From contig WAPY01000058.1 of NCBI GenBank assembly GCA_015520525.1, positions 1-11,892 of the forward strand: 11,892 nt of DNA, read 5' to 3'. The position numbers and the translations under genes were made by a program. This DNA comes from Candidatus Woesearchaeota archaeon (GTDB lineage Archaea > Nanobdellota > Nanobdellia > Woesearchaeales > WAPY01). Under the pieces are notes generated by a model. The model did not search any database and had not been told where the DNA came from. It saw only the letters and a list, made by a program, of their open reading frames with translations. Below are positions 1-8,900 of this stretch, piece after piece (positions within the stretch are counted from its first letter, which is position 1; each line of letters starts with the position of its first letter).

Positions 1-1403
1 ATGTGAGCCAGTTCATTATTTAATCCTTCTTTTATGTATCTTTTTTCAATCTCAAATATTGTCTCTGGAACTTTTATATTCTTGTTTGGTCTGGTTAACG
101 GGATGTCTGTTTCCGGATACATTCTTGCCGCTCCAGGCATGGGCCTTAAGAAGCTTGTTGTGTTGTCTTTTTCTGCTTTTCTTACCTCCTGCGGAACTCC
201 AACCGTGCAGTAATTTATTCTTTTGATAATGTCGTCTATCGCTTTCATAACCTTCTCTTTTTCTCCTGTTATAAGTATAAATGCGTCTTCTTCTTTGCAT
301 TCTAATTCTCTTTTCACGTCCTCCACTTCATTATTTGTTATTCCATAATTAGGGAGTTCATCCGAATGGAGGAGGCCTTTCAGTCCGTAGAGTTTTGCGT
401 GCATTGCGAGTTCAGTTCCAAGTCTCTTGCTAGGCATGATTTCTTTTCCTATTAGCTTGGAGAACTTGTCAACTTTAAATCCCAGCACAGAATTCCCTTT
501 ATCTATTGAGTTTTTTATCAGCTTTGATTCTGTTTTCTTAAATAATTTTGTTAAGTCTTTTATCTTTGGATTTACTCCTTTAAATCCTCTCTTCATTAAT
601 TCTTCTTTTATCTCAAGAAGTTTTCTCTGCCTTTCTGCTTCTATTCTGACGATTTCTTTTAAAGATTTTAAATCTTGGGCTCCCTTTATTTCAACTCTGC
701 TGCCTCCTTCTATAGACACATTAACATCCTGTCTTATTGTTCCTAAACCTCTCTTAACTTTTAAACTTCTCAGCAACAATCCTATCTTCTCAGCGGTTTT
801 CTCAACTTCTTCAGGAGAGTGCAGGTCTGGAGCTGTTGCAACTTCAATTAAAGGTATTCCTAACCTTGATAAATTGTAAACTGTTTTATCCTTGTCTTTT
901 TCAACAATTTTGGCGGCGTCTTCCTCTAAACATATTGTTGGTATTCTCACCTTCTTGCCTTCAACATTTATACTTCCATTCATTGCAACCAACGCAGTTC
1001 TTTGGAACCCGCTCGTGTTTGAGCCGTCAACAACTGTCTTCCTCATCACTTGTACTATTGAGTTTATCCTTGCGTTTACCATTTTTGAGAACTGCAGTGA
1101 GATTTTTAGCGCCTCTTGATTTATTTCGTGAGGGGGTTCTTCATCTAATTCAACCAAACAGCAGCTTTCTCCATAAAAATGGTACTCATATACTTTCTTC
1201 TTGCTTACTTCAAAACTTGCCGCTTTATCAACGCTTCCCTCTTCGCCTGCTTGTGTTCTTAACTCTCTTGCAACTATGAGGTCCGGCTTCTTCTTGTCAT
1301 CTACTATTATAGAAGGACAGTTGCAGAATAATTTGTGAGTGTCTAACTGCTGGTGAATTTCCAACCCTGCGGTCAACTTTAAGTTATTTTCCTTATTTGT
1401 CAT
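1..1403 (-). CDS. gatE: Glu-tRNA(Gln) amidotransferase subunit E, 3' end missing
   Basis: GatE works with the asparaginase-like GatD to convert Glu-tRNA(Gln) to Gln-tRNA(Gln) in the archaeal cytoplasm; it binds the tRNA and activates the misacylated glutamate. The reading frame is open from an ATG at 1403-1401 to the window edge, giving 467 codons of a family usually somewhat over 600 residues, so roughly the last quarter lies outside. Visible signatures: GLEIHQQLDTHKLFC near residues 13-27, the GatB/GatE cradle start; LEEDAAK near 159-165; IRQDVNVSI near 223-231; then the GatE-specific AspRS-like insertion (GAD) domain with HSDELPNYGI near 346-355; and PMPGAARMYPETDIP near 420-434, which opens the following helical part. 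No frameshift is seen. It is divergent from the surface-protein genes and probably unrelated to them in function. Its presence implies the indirect pathway for Gln-tRNA. GatB is the alternative, but the GAD insertion excludes it. Confidence 0.95.
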   Translation of the reverse strand, partial: MTNKENNLKLTAGLEIHQQLDTHKLFCNCPSIIVDDKKKPDLIVARELRTQAGEEGSVDKAASFEVSKKKVYEYHFYGESCCLVELDEEPPHEINQEALKISLQFSKMVNARINSIVQVMRKTVVDGSNTSGFQRTALVAMNGSINVEGKKVRIPTICLEEDAAKIVEKDKDKTVYNLSRLGIPLIEVATAPDLHSPEEVEKTAEKIGLLLRSLKVKRGLGTIRQDVNVSIEGGSRVEIKGAQDLKSLKEIVRIEAERQRKLLEIKEELMKRGFKGVNPKIKDLTKLFKKTESKLIKNSIDKGNSVLGFKVDKFSKLIGKEIMPSKRLGTELAMHAKLYGLKGLLHSDELPNYGITNNEVEDVKRELECKEEDAFILITGEKEKVMKAIDDIIKRINYCTVGVPQEVRKAEKDNTTSFLRPMPGAARMYPETDIPLTRPNKNIKVPETIFEIEKRYIKEGLNNELAH

Positions 1404-1424
1404 GGAATTAACATCATTTAAAAA

Positions 1425-1434
1425 CTATAAAAAC
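1425..1434 (-). promoter_or_regulatory. Predicted box A of gatE (leaderless transcript)
   Basis: On the minus strand this reads GTTTTTATAG, a TATA-like element centred about 26 bases before the gatE ATG. Archaeal transcription normally starts some 25 bases after the box A centre, which places the start at or next to the ATG. No Shine-Dalgarno sequence precedes that ATG (the preceding bases are GATGTTAATTCC), in agreement with a leaderless mRNA. A second AT-rich run (minus-strand TTTTTAAATG, 1415-1424) lies too close to the ATG to be the main box. Confidence 0.5.
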
Positions 1435-1452
1435 TTATCGTTAAATTGTTAA

Positions 1453-1475
1453 TAGAAAACTTTATAATTAGAGAA
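1453..1475 (+). promoter_or_regulatory. Predicted promoter of the 394-aa pilin-like gene
   Basis: TAGAAAAC at 1453-1460 (a purine-rich BRE position) is followed by the TATA-like TTTATAAT at 1461-1468 and GAGAA at 1471-1475. Transcription would begin about 1490, just before the ribosome binding site, giving a very short leader. The same arrangement recurs before the next gene at 2703-2724, which strengthens the call. The assignment rests on pattern and spacing only. Confidence 0.55.
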
Positions 1476-1493
1476 GGTTATGAAATTTAAAAA

Positions 1494-1499
1494 GAGGTG
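1494..1499 (+). promoter_or_regulatory. Shine-Dalgarno site that fixes a GTG start
   Basis: GAGGTG lies five bases before the GTG at 1505 and matches the anti-SD of archaeal 16S rRNA. It supports GTG as the start. The next candidate, ATG at 1535, has no such site and would remove the Lys-Lys-Ala-Gln segment that precedes the hydrophobic helix. Confidence 0.7.
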
Positions 1500-1504
1500 C
1501 TGTT

Positions 1505-2689
1505 GTGGGCTGTTCTAGTTCAAAAAAGGCTCAAATGTTTATATTCGTAATTGTTGCCATAGTGGTTGTGGTTCTTGTAGGGTTAGCCTTATTGGTTGTC
1601 AATAACATTAAATCTCAAAGGTCAGTTGCTCAGGTAAAAAATCAAACTGCCAGCACTCTGTCAAATTCAATACCTTCCATGATTCAGACTTGTTTGGATT
1701 CATCAGCTAAAAACGCTGTTTATCTTGCAGGACAGCAGGGAGGTTACATCTTCAAGTCTCAAGGCGGTCTAACACCTGATGATTATTCTTTGTTTGGTGT
1801 TCGTGTTGCCAACTTAAACATTAATGGACTTAAATACGGAGGAGCTTATTGGATTTTGGAGCCGAATAATGTTGAAACTTCAACTTATGGTGTTTTCGTG
1901 TTCCCTTACCTGTCTCATTCAGACATACTTCCAGGTTTTCCAACGGTTACTGTTCAGGATAATATGCGGGCTTATGTGATGAATCATTTTCAGAAATGTT
2001 TTGATTTGGAGAAAGTAAAGCAGGAATTTAAGAATGCTAATGTTCACTTGGTTGGCGAGCCTTCAGTCTCAGTTAGTTTTAATAAACAGAATGTAGTTTT
2101 CATATTAAAATATCCCTTATCAGCGTATAATCATCAGTATACCTCTTTTACTTCGACGGTTAATATTCCTTTTGGCAGCATGTATAAGTCAGCGGAGTGT
2201 TTTGTCAACAATGACATCCACAATCTAACTTTTGATGTTAATTCCTTCAACTCAGTTTGCCATCCGCCAAAAGAAATATCTCTTCTACCTTACAATGAAG
2301 CGGGTAATAACAATCACGCAGGATATTCAATTATGATTGTTAATTCGACACTTCAAGACCCAAGTATGAACAAGCCAGTTGTTCTTTACTTTTTGAGGCA
2401 GAATAGGCATCCTGTTCTCATTAATCTAACCAAGTCAAAATGCGCCAAGCTTAACGGACATGCAATAACTTCAGATAGCATAACCGTCAAGAAAGGGGAC
2501 AAGCTTGATTTTACAACTTGTGCTTTTGATCCTGACGAGGATAAGCTGATGCTGGATGTTAATAATGCTCTTCATCAGTTAACTTTTACCGTTGATAATA
2601 AACTTTGCACAAGTTCAAAGTGGACGATTTCCGCTTATGACGGCAAAATTAAATCATACCCGCAAACACTGAAGGTTAAATGCTCATAA
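1505..2689 (+). CDS. N-terminally anchored surface protein, pilin-like helix and C-terminal Ig/cadherin-like domain
   Basis: This 394-residue protein has no function I can name. It starts with GTG. The N-terminus MGCSSSKKAQ is followed by an uninterrupted hydrophobic helix at about residues 11-32, an arrangement like archaeal class III prepilins (basic residues, small residue, Gln, helix) but without the Glu at +5. Shortly after come an IQTCLD segment (C63) and the motif GQQGGYIF (76-83), a combination I recall from DPANN proteins of unknown function. The middle is predicted extracellular. The last 90 residues (about 303-394) look like a cadherin/dystroglycan- or PKD-like beta domain: CAFDPDEDKL from C339, where acidic residues 342-346 could bind calcium, and SAYDGK at 376-381, with Cys pairs. 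It has its own promoter, and the next co-oriented gene starts 63 bp downstream. It may be a pilin-like subunit or an anchored partner of the two giant proteins that follow. Existence of the gene is secure; the role is inferred. Confidence 0.85.
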   Translation: MGCSSSKKAQMFIFVIVAIVVVVLVGLALLVVNNIKSQRSVAQVKNQTASTLSNSIPSMIQTCLDSSAKNAVYLAGQQGGYIFKSQGGLTPDDYSLFGVRVANLNINGLKYGGAYWILEPNNVETSTYGVFVFPYLSHSDILPGFPTVTVQDNMRAYVMNHFQKCFDLEKVKQEFKNANVHLVGEPSVSVSFNKQNVVFILKYPLSAYNHQYTSFTSTVNIPFGSMYKSAECFVNNDIHNLTFDVNSFNSVCHPPKEISLLPYNEAGNNNHAGYSIMIVNSTLQDPSMNKPVVLYFLRQNRHPVLINLTKSKCAKLNGHAITSDSITVKKGDKLDFTTCAFDPDEDKLMLDVNNALHQLTFTVDNKLCTSSKWTISAYDGKIKSYPQTLKVKCS

Positions 2690-2702
2690 TAACTATTTTG
2701 TG

Positions 2703-2724
2703 TAGAAAGCTTTAAATAAGAGAA
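2703..2724 (+). promoter_or_regulatory. Predicted promoter of the giant surface-protein genes
   Basis: TAGAAAGC at 2703-2710, box A TTTAAATA at 2711-2718 and GAGAA at 2720-2724 repeat the layout of the promoter at 1453-1475 with very few changes. Transcription would begin near 2740, directly before the ribosome binding site. No convincing hairpin or long T-run terminator separates this from the preceding gene, so read-through from the first promoter is also possible. Confidence 0.55.
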
Positions 2725-2740
2725 AATTTTGTTTATTGAA

Positions 2741-2746
2741 GAGGTG
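2741..2746 (+). promoter_or_regulatory. Shine-Dalgarno site of the 1064-aa gene
   Basis: GAGGTG sits six bases before the ATG at 2753 and is the same hexamer used by the preceding gene. It confirms the start that also yields a complete signal peptide. Confidence 0.7.
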
Positions 2747-2752
2747 TTTTAA

Positions 2753-5700
2753 ATGTCTAAGAGGATAATGAACCAATTTGCTTTGTTGATAATGCTGTTG
2801 TTTTCTGTTTTCATTGTTGCAAAGGGGGTTTCTGCCAGCAGTTCAGGTTCAAACGAGCAGTACTGTTATATGAGCCCTAATTTTGAGTATTATTTTACAT
2901 CAAATCAACGCTTAAATACAAAGAATTATGTTGAGTATCCAGGTTCTTGTAGTAATCTTAACATGATAAGAGAAGGTTGTTGTATTTATAAGTCTGGTTC
3001 GATTTCATTATCCTCTTTTACTACTTTAGGTCACTGTCAGTATATTATCGGCTCGGACTCCTCCTTTAATGGAGTTGTCTTTGTTCCAGGCGTATCCCAA
3101 CGGGAGTGTTCCCCATCAATTCTCTCTTCCTTTGACTGTACTAAGTTGAGTGCAGACCTTTTTGATGAGAATAATTGCCTTAAAGGCTCAATATACAGAT
3201 GCAATCAAAGCTCAGGAAAGTTTGTTGCTGATTGTTCAAAGTGCGATGATACCTGTGGGGGAGTTAACGGATTAACTTGTGATAAAGATTCAGGATACTG
3301 CTTATCAAATATAGAAAACCAGAACAACAACGAAGTTCTTAACAGTCTTATCACTTTTAATGGTTTAGTAAAAAATAAGAATGGAAATCCAATAAGTGAT
3401 GCTCTCATAATCTTTTTCGCTGATGATGGCTCAAGCTCTTTTATATCAAAAAGCAATTCTTCCGGAGGTTTCTCATTCAACCTTCCCTCTGGTAAATATT
3501 CCTTTTTAGTGGCTCACGAAGGTTATTCTCCTTATAAAGGATTTATCAAGATATCCCAAAACAAACATACCAGAACATTTGTTTTAACCAAAGGAATATC
3601 CCGTTGCGACATCTCTTCTGTAACCTTCAAAGCATCTAATGTTCAAGGAAAACCTTGGATTAAATTGTATTGGTATGTTCCTTATACCTGTGAGGGTCAA
3701 GTGGATTCTATTTCCTTGTTTAAAGGAAGGCAGTTTATAGGAGATATGTCTTCTAAGTCATCTTACACTGATGACTTCACAGAGTGGAACAAAACATACA
3801 ATTATTCTCTAACTGTTAAACTATCAAATGGAACTGAGAAGAATTTAACAGTCTTAAAATATTCAGGTGACAAAATCTGTGCTGGTCAGATTCCAGGACA
3901 TCAATTCTGTTATAATAAAGGTTTAAATTCTGTAAACCCTCCTGGAGCTGTCCTCAGAGGCGCTTGCGATACAAACAACAAATTGGAACCTATTGAGGGA
4001 GGGAGGGGAAACCCCTCAAATTGTTCTCTGCTTGGAGATTTCATTTGCGCTCCAACTAAAAATTATTTGACTGAGTGTGTTCCGAAGGTTGATTGCACTA
4101 GCTTAGGGGGAACTTTAGGTCTCTCTTATTCTAAAGACTCCTGCTTAGCCGACAATCATTACTGTTACTATGACTTTTCAAATACGATTTTAGATATTTG
4201 CTACAACTGTGCTCATAAGACCTGTTCTGACTTTAAATCAGAGGAAGCTTGCGACGATAATAATTGTGGCTTAGACTGCTATTGGGAGCCGACAAATAAA
4301 GAATTTAATAAAGGTCTTTGCTTGCCTGCTCATGAAAAACCGAATAATAAATGTTCAGAATGCAACTCTCTTTTCATGAACTGCTCCGCTGAAGACTGCT
4401 CTTATTTAGGTTCCTGTTTTATGAACGGAACTTCTTGTGTTTCTTGTGATGAGAACTCAGCATGTTCTGATTACAAGACTAAAGACACATGCGAGGGGAT
4501 AATTCCCACCAGACATAATTGCGCAGGAGATAATGTTGTTGTTGATTCAGGAACAAAATGCTGTCCTGGATTGACATTCCTGCCTTTGTATGATTCCTCA
4601 TCGGGCTCCTGCTTGCTTGAGAACAAGGGTGTTTGTTCTAATCATTGCGGTGATGGTTTGTGTGAGAAGCAGTATCACGAGAACAGTTGCAACTGCCCGC
4701 AGGACTGTTCTAATGAGGAAGATGACAGCATCATAAACTTTGTTGAGTTCTCTTGTTCTGAATCTCCAAGAATCATTTCAACGGATGCTTGCAATATTGG
4801 CTTGTGCAAGTGGGAGGATAATAAATGTGTTAAGGACGCTGACGATAATCATATAGCTGATTGTTCTTCCTTAGCAGGTTCTGATAAGATAAATTGTTTA
4901 TCTGACCGTTCGAGGCCGACTTTATCGCTGGCTTCATCGAGTTTAAGATTATCTAATGATCATCCTTACTTGTCTTTTAATGTTAATTCAAATTATCCAA
5001 TAAGACAAGTATTCTATTCAGTATTTAAGCAGGAGGCTTGCCCTGAGAGAGCTGAGAAAGATCAAGGTTGGAGTATTGAAGGAAATACATTGAGAGTTTA
5101 TCTCCCAGACAGTGTTAAGTCGTCGTCGTTTGGAGGTAAGTATCATATGGTTATCTATGTAAAGGATAAGTATGGAGTTCCAAGCCTGCCCAAAGTTGTT
5201 GACTTTTATTATGTGAAGTCAGGGCTTTACTTCAATGATTTTGAAGTCAATAAGGCTATCAATAAATCTTCTGATAAATTCAATGTTCAAATTACTGTTG
5301 GAGTTTCTAAAGAAGCTGTTTGTTCCTACAACTTAACAGACTCAGGAAAAGAGGTTAATGGACATGTATTATTCAATGACCTAAATAATCCTAAAGAGTT
5401 GAGAAAAACTTTGATACTCTCTAACTTGTTAGGAAATTACAATATCATAATTAATTGCTCAGATGAGGGTTCAAGTATATCCTACAGCACTATTTTGAAT
5501 CTCATTTATAATCCCTTAATTAACATAACCGTTAATAAGGCTAAAATGGATAAGGACCATTATGGGAATTATCCTATCCTGTTTGCAGATACAAATTACA
5601 ATGTGACCCTTTCATTTAACAAGACTGTTTCAATGAAAAATGTGTCTGTGATTGTGCTGAACACAACTGGAAAGTATGGCAACTATCATGTTGTTGGCAG

Positions 5701-5947
5701 GTATTATCTTAAGTATGTGTCTTCTGAGCTTGTTGGCAACAAGAATGTTTCAACATATTTATTGAATATTCCATTATCTTTAAATGATTTTGTCAATAAT
5801 AAGAAATTTATAATGATTGGTTATTTTGACACAGACAGTGAATTGAATGGTGGTAAAGTAGATAGTTCTGAGATTGAGGGAGGCTATTTTAAGGTAGTTC
5901 CTGCTCAGGTAACTCCAATTATACATTTTGGTGCTAAGAGTTCATGA
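2753..5947 (+). CDS. Large secreted Cys-rich multidomain protein (CarboxypepD_reg-like and Ig-like domains)
   Basis: The 1064-residue product begins with a Sec signal peptide: basic MSKRIMNQ, hydrophobic core about 9-23, likely cleavage after VSA (A28). No transmembrane segment follows and the C-terminus is not hydrophobic, so it should be released or held by partners. Domains in order: a Cys-rich region to about residue 184; a carboxypeptidase regulatory-like beta domain at about 200-280 (GLVKNKNGNPISDALI, then GGFSFNLPSGKYSFLVAHEGY); a fibronectin III-like stretch at about 285-375; a long Cys-rich region to about 710, with repeats of the CSDFKSEEAC / CSDYKTKDTC type and one CGDGLC...CNCPQDC module at 632-652; then Ig-like domains from about 715, including one with the two-Cys pattern (EAVCSYNL...NYNIIINCSDE) also found in the next gene. 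N-glycosylation sequons are frequent. It lies 16 bp before the 1574-aa gene and is probably co-transcribed with it. An adhesin or a component of a surface structure is plausible; no catalytic motif was seen. Confidence 0.88.
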   Translation: MSKRIMNQFALLIMLLFSVFIVAKGVSASSSGSNEQYCYMSPNFEYYFTSNQRLNTKNYVEYPGSCSNLNMIREGCCIYKSGSISLSSFTTLGHCQYIIGSDSSFNGVVFVPGVSQRECSPSILSSFDCTKLSADLFDENNCLKGSIYRCNQSSGKFVADCSKCDDTCGGVNGLTCDKDSGYCLSNIENQNNNEVLNSLITFNGLVKNKNGNPISDALIIFFADDGSSSFISKSNSSGGFSFNLPSGKYSFLVAHEGYSPYKGFIKISQNKHTRTFVLTKGISRCDISSVTFKASNVQGKPWIKLYWYVPYTCEGQVDSISLFKGRQFIGDMSSKSSYTDDFTEWNKTYNYSLTVKLSNGTEKNLTVLKYSGDKICAGQIPGHQFCYNKGLNSVNPPGAVLRGACDTNNKLEPIEGGRGNPSNCSLLGDFICAPTKNYLTECVPKVDCTSLGGTLGLSYSKDSCLADNHYCYYDFSNTILDICYNCAHKTCSDFKSEEACDDNNCGLDCYWEPTNKEFNKGLCLPAHEKPNNKCSECNSLFMNCSAEDCSYLGSCFMNGTSCVSCDENSACSDYKTKDTCEGIIPTRHNCAGDNVVVDSGTKCCPGLTFLPLYDSSSGSCLLENKGVCSNHCGDGLCEKQYHENSCNCPQDCSNEEDDSIINFVEFSCSESPRIISTDACNIGLCKWEDNKCVKDADDNHIADCSSLAGSDKINCLSDRSRPTLSLASSSLRLSNDHPYLSFNVNSNYPIRQVFYSVFKQEACPERAEKDQGWSIEGNTLRVYLPDSVKSSSFGGKYHMVIYVKDKYGVPSLPKVVDFYYVKSGLYFNDFEVNKAINKSSDKFNVQITVGVSKEAVCSYNLTDSGKEVNGHVLFNDLNNPKELRKTLILSNLLGNYNIIINCSDEGSSISYSTILNLIYNPLINITVNKAKMDKDHYGNYPILFADTNYNVTLSFNKTVSMKNVSVIVLNTTGKYGNYHVVGRYYLKYVSSELVGNKNVSTYLLNIPLSLNDFVNNKKFIMIGYFDTDSELNGGKVDSSEIEGGYFKVVPAQVTPIIHFGAKSS

Positions 5948-5963
5948 ATTAGCAGTTAAGAAT

Positions 5964-8900
5964 ATGAGTAATGTCCTAATTAAAAAAGGGGTGATTGGAT
6001 TAATTGTATTTTTAGTTTTTATTACTTTTATTTCTAACATTTCTTTAGCGGAGGATATTACTCCCGTTGCGGATTTGAGGCCGGATATCCATGTGGATTT
6101 TATGGGGGTTACAGCAAATTTAACAGGTTACAGCATTTTAAACTCTTCCGGTGGAGCGGTGGATTTTACTTTAACTTGTTACCCAGCTTGTTCTGGAAGT
6201 GAGAAAGTAGGAACTGCTTTCGATTTTCAGATTAACCATGATTTAACTTACGGACATACTTACTCTTTTCTTCTCAATTACACTTACTTGGACACGAAAG
6301 CAAGTTTGGTTAAAAAGTTCAAGATAACAACAGTTAAGAAACTGTTGACTTCTCTCAGCATTGATTCCTCAACTTTTGCTAACTTTAAAGTTGGAGATTC
6401 AAGAAGAATCATAGCAGCTTCTTCCTTTTCTGACGGAACAAGTTATTATCCTGTTGCGTCAGGCTTCCATTGTTTCACTAACAATTCTGCTGTGGCGTCA
6501 TGCTCTTGTGATGCTAATAATGGCTGTGTTGTTGTGGGGAAAACTCCCGGTTCTTTTAATTTATCTATTTGGGAGGTTAACGGCAATGGCACTAACATAT
6601 CCGACAGCATGGTTGTTTCTGTTAATAATTCTCTTAATTCTCCTTGGGGATTTAGTTTGATCCAACCTAAACCTTTATCAGATTATTATTTGTCTGAATC
6701 AAAGGATTCCAATCTTGTTTTATTAACTTTGAGCAAGAGTTACAATTTTACCTTTGCATTTCAAGGTGAGTATTCTAATGTTAATTGCAATCTTTCTGTT
6801 AATGGTGTTGAATCTTCATTGAGGCCGGATAGCAGTGGTTTTATCACTTATCGTAATCTTCAGGTTGATTCTGCTGTTCCAATAACTATGACCTGCTCTG
6901 ATGAAGAAAGAACGCTTGTCAAGAAGTATCTAATTGAGAGCGAAGACAATGCCAACTATGCTCTTAAGATTCTAAATTATGATGTTATTCCAAATCCTGC
7001 TTCAAATAGCGACAACAGAGGCTTGTTTAATGTAGAATTCTTTGTTAATACAAGCGTGCCTTCTGTATGCAAGTATGAGCTTCTTAATGATACTCAAATT
7101 CTTGGGTTCATGTCCAACCATGAGAATAATGTGGAATCTTTAAATAATATCCAAAGAACAAGCGATTTAATTCATCATTCTTATCTTAGCACGGGAGTTG
7201 TCGGTTTAAATGTAATTAATGTTTCTTGTTTTAGTGTCAATGATAGCGCTTCAGGAAAACTTTCAAGAATTAACAAGCTTATTCCTTTCACAACTAAGCT
7301 TAACAATTTCTCAATATCCTTGTCCCTTTCTTATTCTGGAGAAGACAACAGCACTCATTACTGCACTGATAAAAGTTCCTCATGCAATATTCCTGTGCAG
7401 GGTAAGAACATCAATTTTAACATTCGCACTTCTGAACCTGTTGCTTTTAATGATGTTCATGTTTACTTGAATGGGGATTTAGTTTCCGGACTTTCAGGTG
7501 CAGATCCTGGAAATTCTTTCTCCTTGTCTGTGCCCCCTTCAAAATTAAAGGAGGGTGACAATCTCATTGAAGTCTCAGTTGCTGTGCCAAAATATGGGAA
7601 TACATTCAGGTCATCTCTACCTTTTAAGTATTATACAACTCCTATAGTTGATTATTACTTGAACTTAACAGCTGGCAGTAACCTTTTGGTTGGTCAGACA
7701 GAGCAGTTTTCTCTAAAGGAGTGTGTTGTAGGTTCCAACCCGCCTTCATGTTTAATGGTATCTCCAAATAAAGTTACTGTGTCCTATTCTTCATCAGATA
7801 TATTATCAGTTAATCCAAGTGCTCTTTCTATCACTGCTAAGAAAGCAGGCAAAGTTAATGTTACATTTTGGTATGATTCCATGAATATCTCAAAAGAATT
7901 CTTTGTTGTTAACGGTCTCAACAAAAAGGGCGTAGATTTCTATTTACTTTATCCTCATCCTGTTAGTGCGTCAAACCATACTATTCCCTTAAGTAATTCA
8001 GCTTTAAAGGACGATTCCCTGTTGAACTTAAAGGTAGAATCTTCTTTGGCTGTATCTTCTTGTAACCAATCCTGGTTTTCTGAGTCTGTAGGTCATCATT
8101 ATTGGACAGAGTTTAACCTTGATAATCTTTATTCATTCTATAAATTGTTTGTTTTGTCTAATCTTAATATATCTGGTTTCTGGAGAAATTACCTTTTATC
8201 AGTTTATTGTTATAACTCAACGGACAATCTCGAGAAAAAATATAAAATTGTGAACTCATCTGAGATCCCAGTCCTACAGGTTACTGTAAATGGGGTGTCA
8301 AAAGAATTTTCGAATGAGGGCACTTACATCACTGTTAAAGCGAGCACGAATCTCCCTTCTGTGTGTAAGCTGGTTACTTCTTCAAGTGCATCATCTGATT
8401 ATAAACAATTATTTGAGGACAGTCTTCAATTCTTTTATACTCATTCAGGCGTTAAGGAGGGAGATTTTTCATCGGATACCTTTCATTCTCTTACCTTTTA
8501 TAAGTCCAGTCCAGGAAAATATGATTACATGATAGTGTGTAGAGCGGTTAAGAATGAATCTTCTTATCAATATGGCTCGGCTTCTTTCTCTTTTACAGTA
8601 ACCAAAGCATTTATCCATATACTCTCTCCCTCTTCAAATCGTGTTTCCTCATCAAGTTTTGCTTTTAAGATAGAAACCACTGAACCCATGAAGGACTGTT
8701 CTTACACTGTTGATGGAGGAACTGTTAATTTCTTTTCATCGAGCAATATTTACTTCTTCTCATCGCAGGTAACCTTAGATAAAAAAGGAAAGCATGTGTT
8801 TAATATAGAATGCACAGATAATTCAGGGAACCGTATAAGTAGAAGATTTACCCTCTACTATGACTCCTCCCCACCGGTCATAACTTACATCAGCGGTCTC

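Noticed and set aside
52..300. Minus-strand frame of 82 codons, very rich in Arg/Lys
   Set aside because: It overlaps gatE on the same strand in another frame; the gatE frame here contains the GAD domain, so this is a shadow.
427..1279. Open plus-strand frames of 75-150 codons inside the gatE region
   Set aside because: They are antisense to gatE, whose minus-strand frame carries clear family motifs throughout; their translations are Leu/Ser/Phe-rich without recognisable features.
1505..1516. Lipoprotein or myristoylation-type signal in the MGCSSS start
   Set aside because: The Cys precedes the hydrophobic helix rather than following it, so it is not a lipobox, and N-myristoylation of this kind is not an established archaeal pathway.
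2687..2712. Transcription terminator after the 394-aa gene
   Set aside because: Only a short TTTT occurs and no hairpin was found; not enough to call a terminator.
3205..3480. Minus-strand frame of 91 codons inside the 1064-aa gene
   Set aside because: It lies opposite the CarboxypepD_reg-like domain of a well-supported gene and has no ribosome site or family features.
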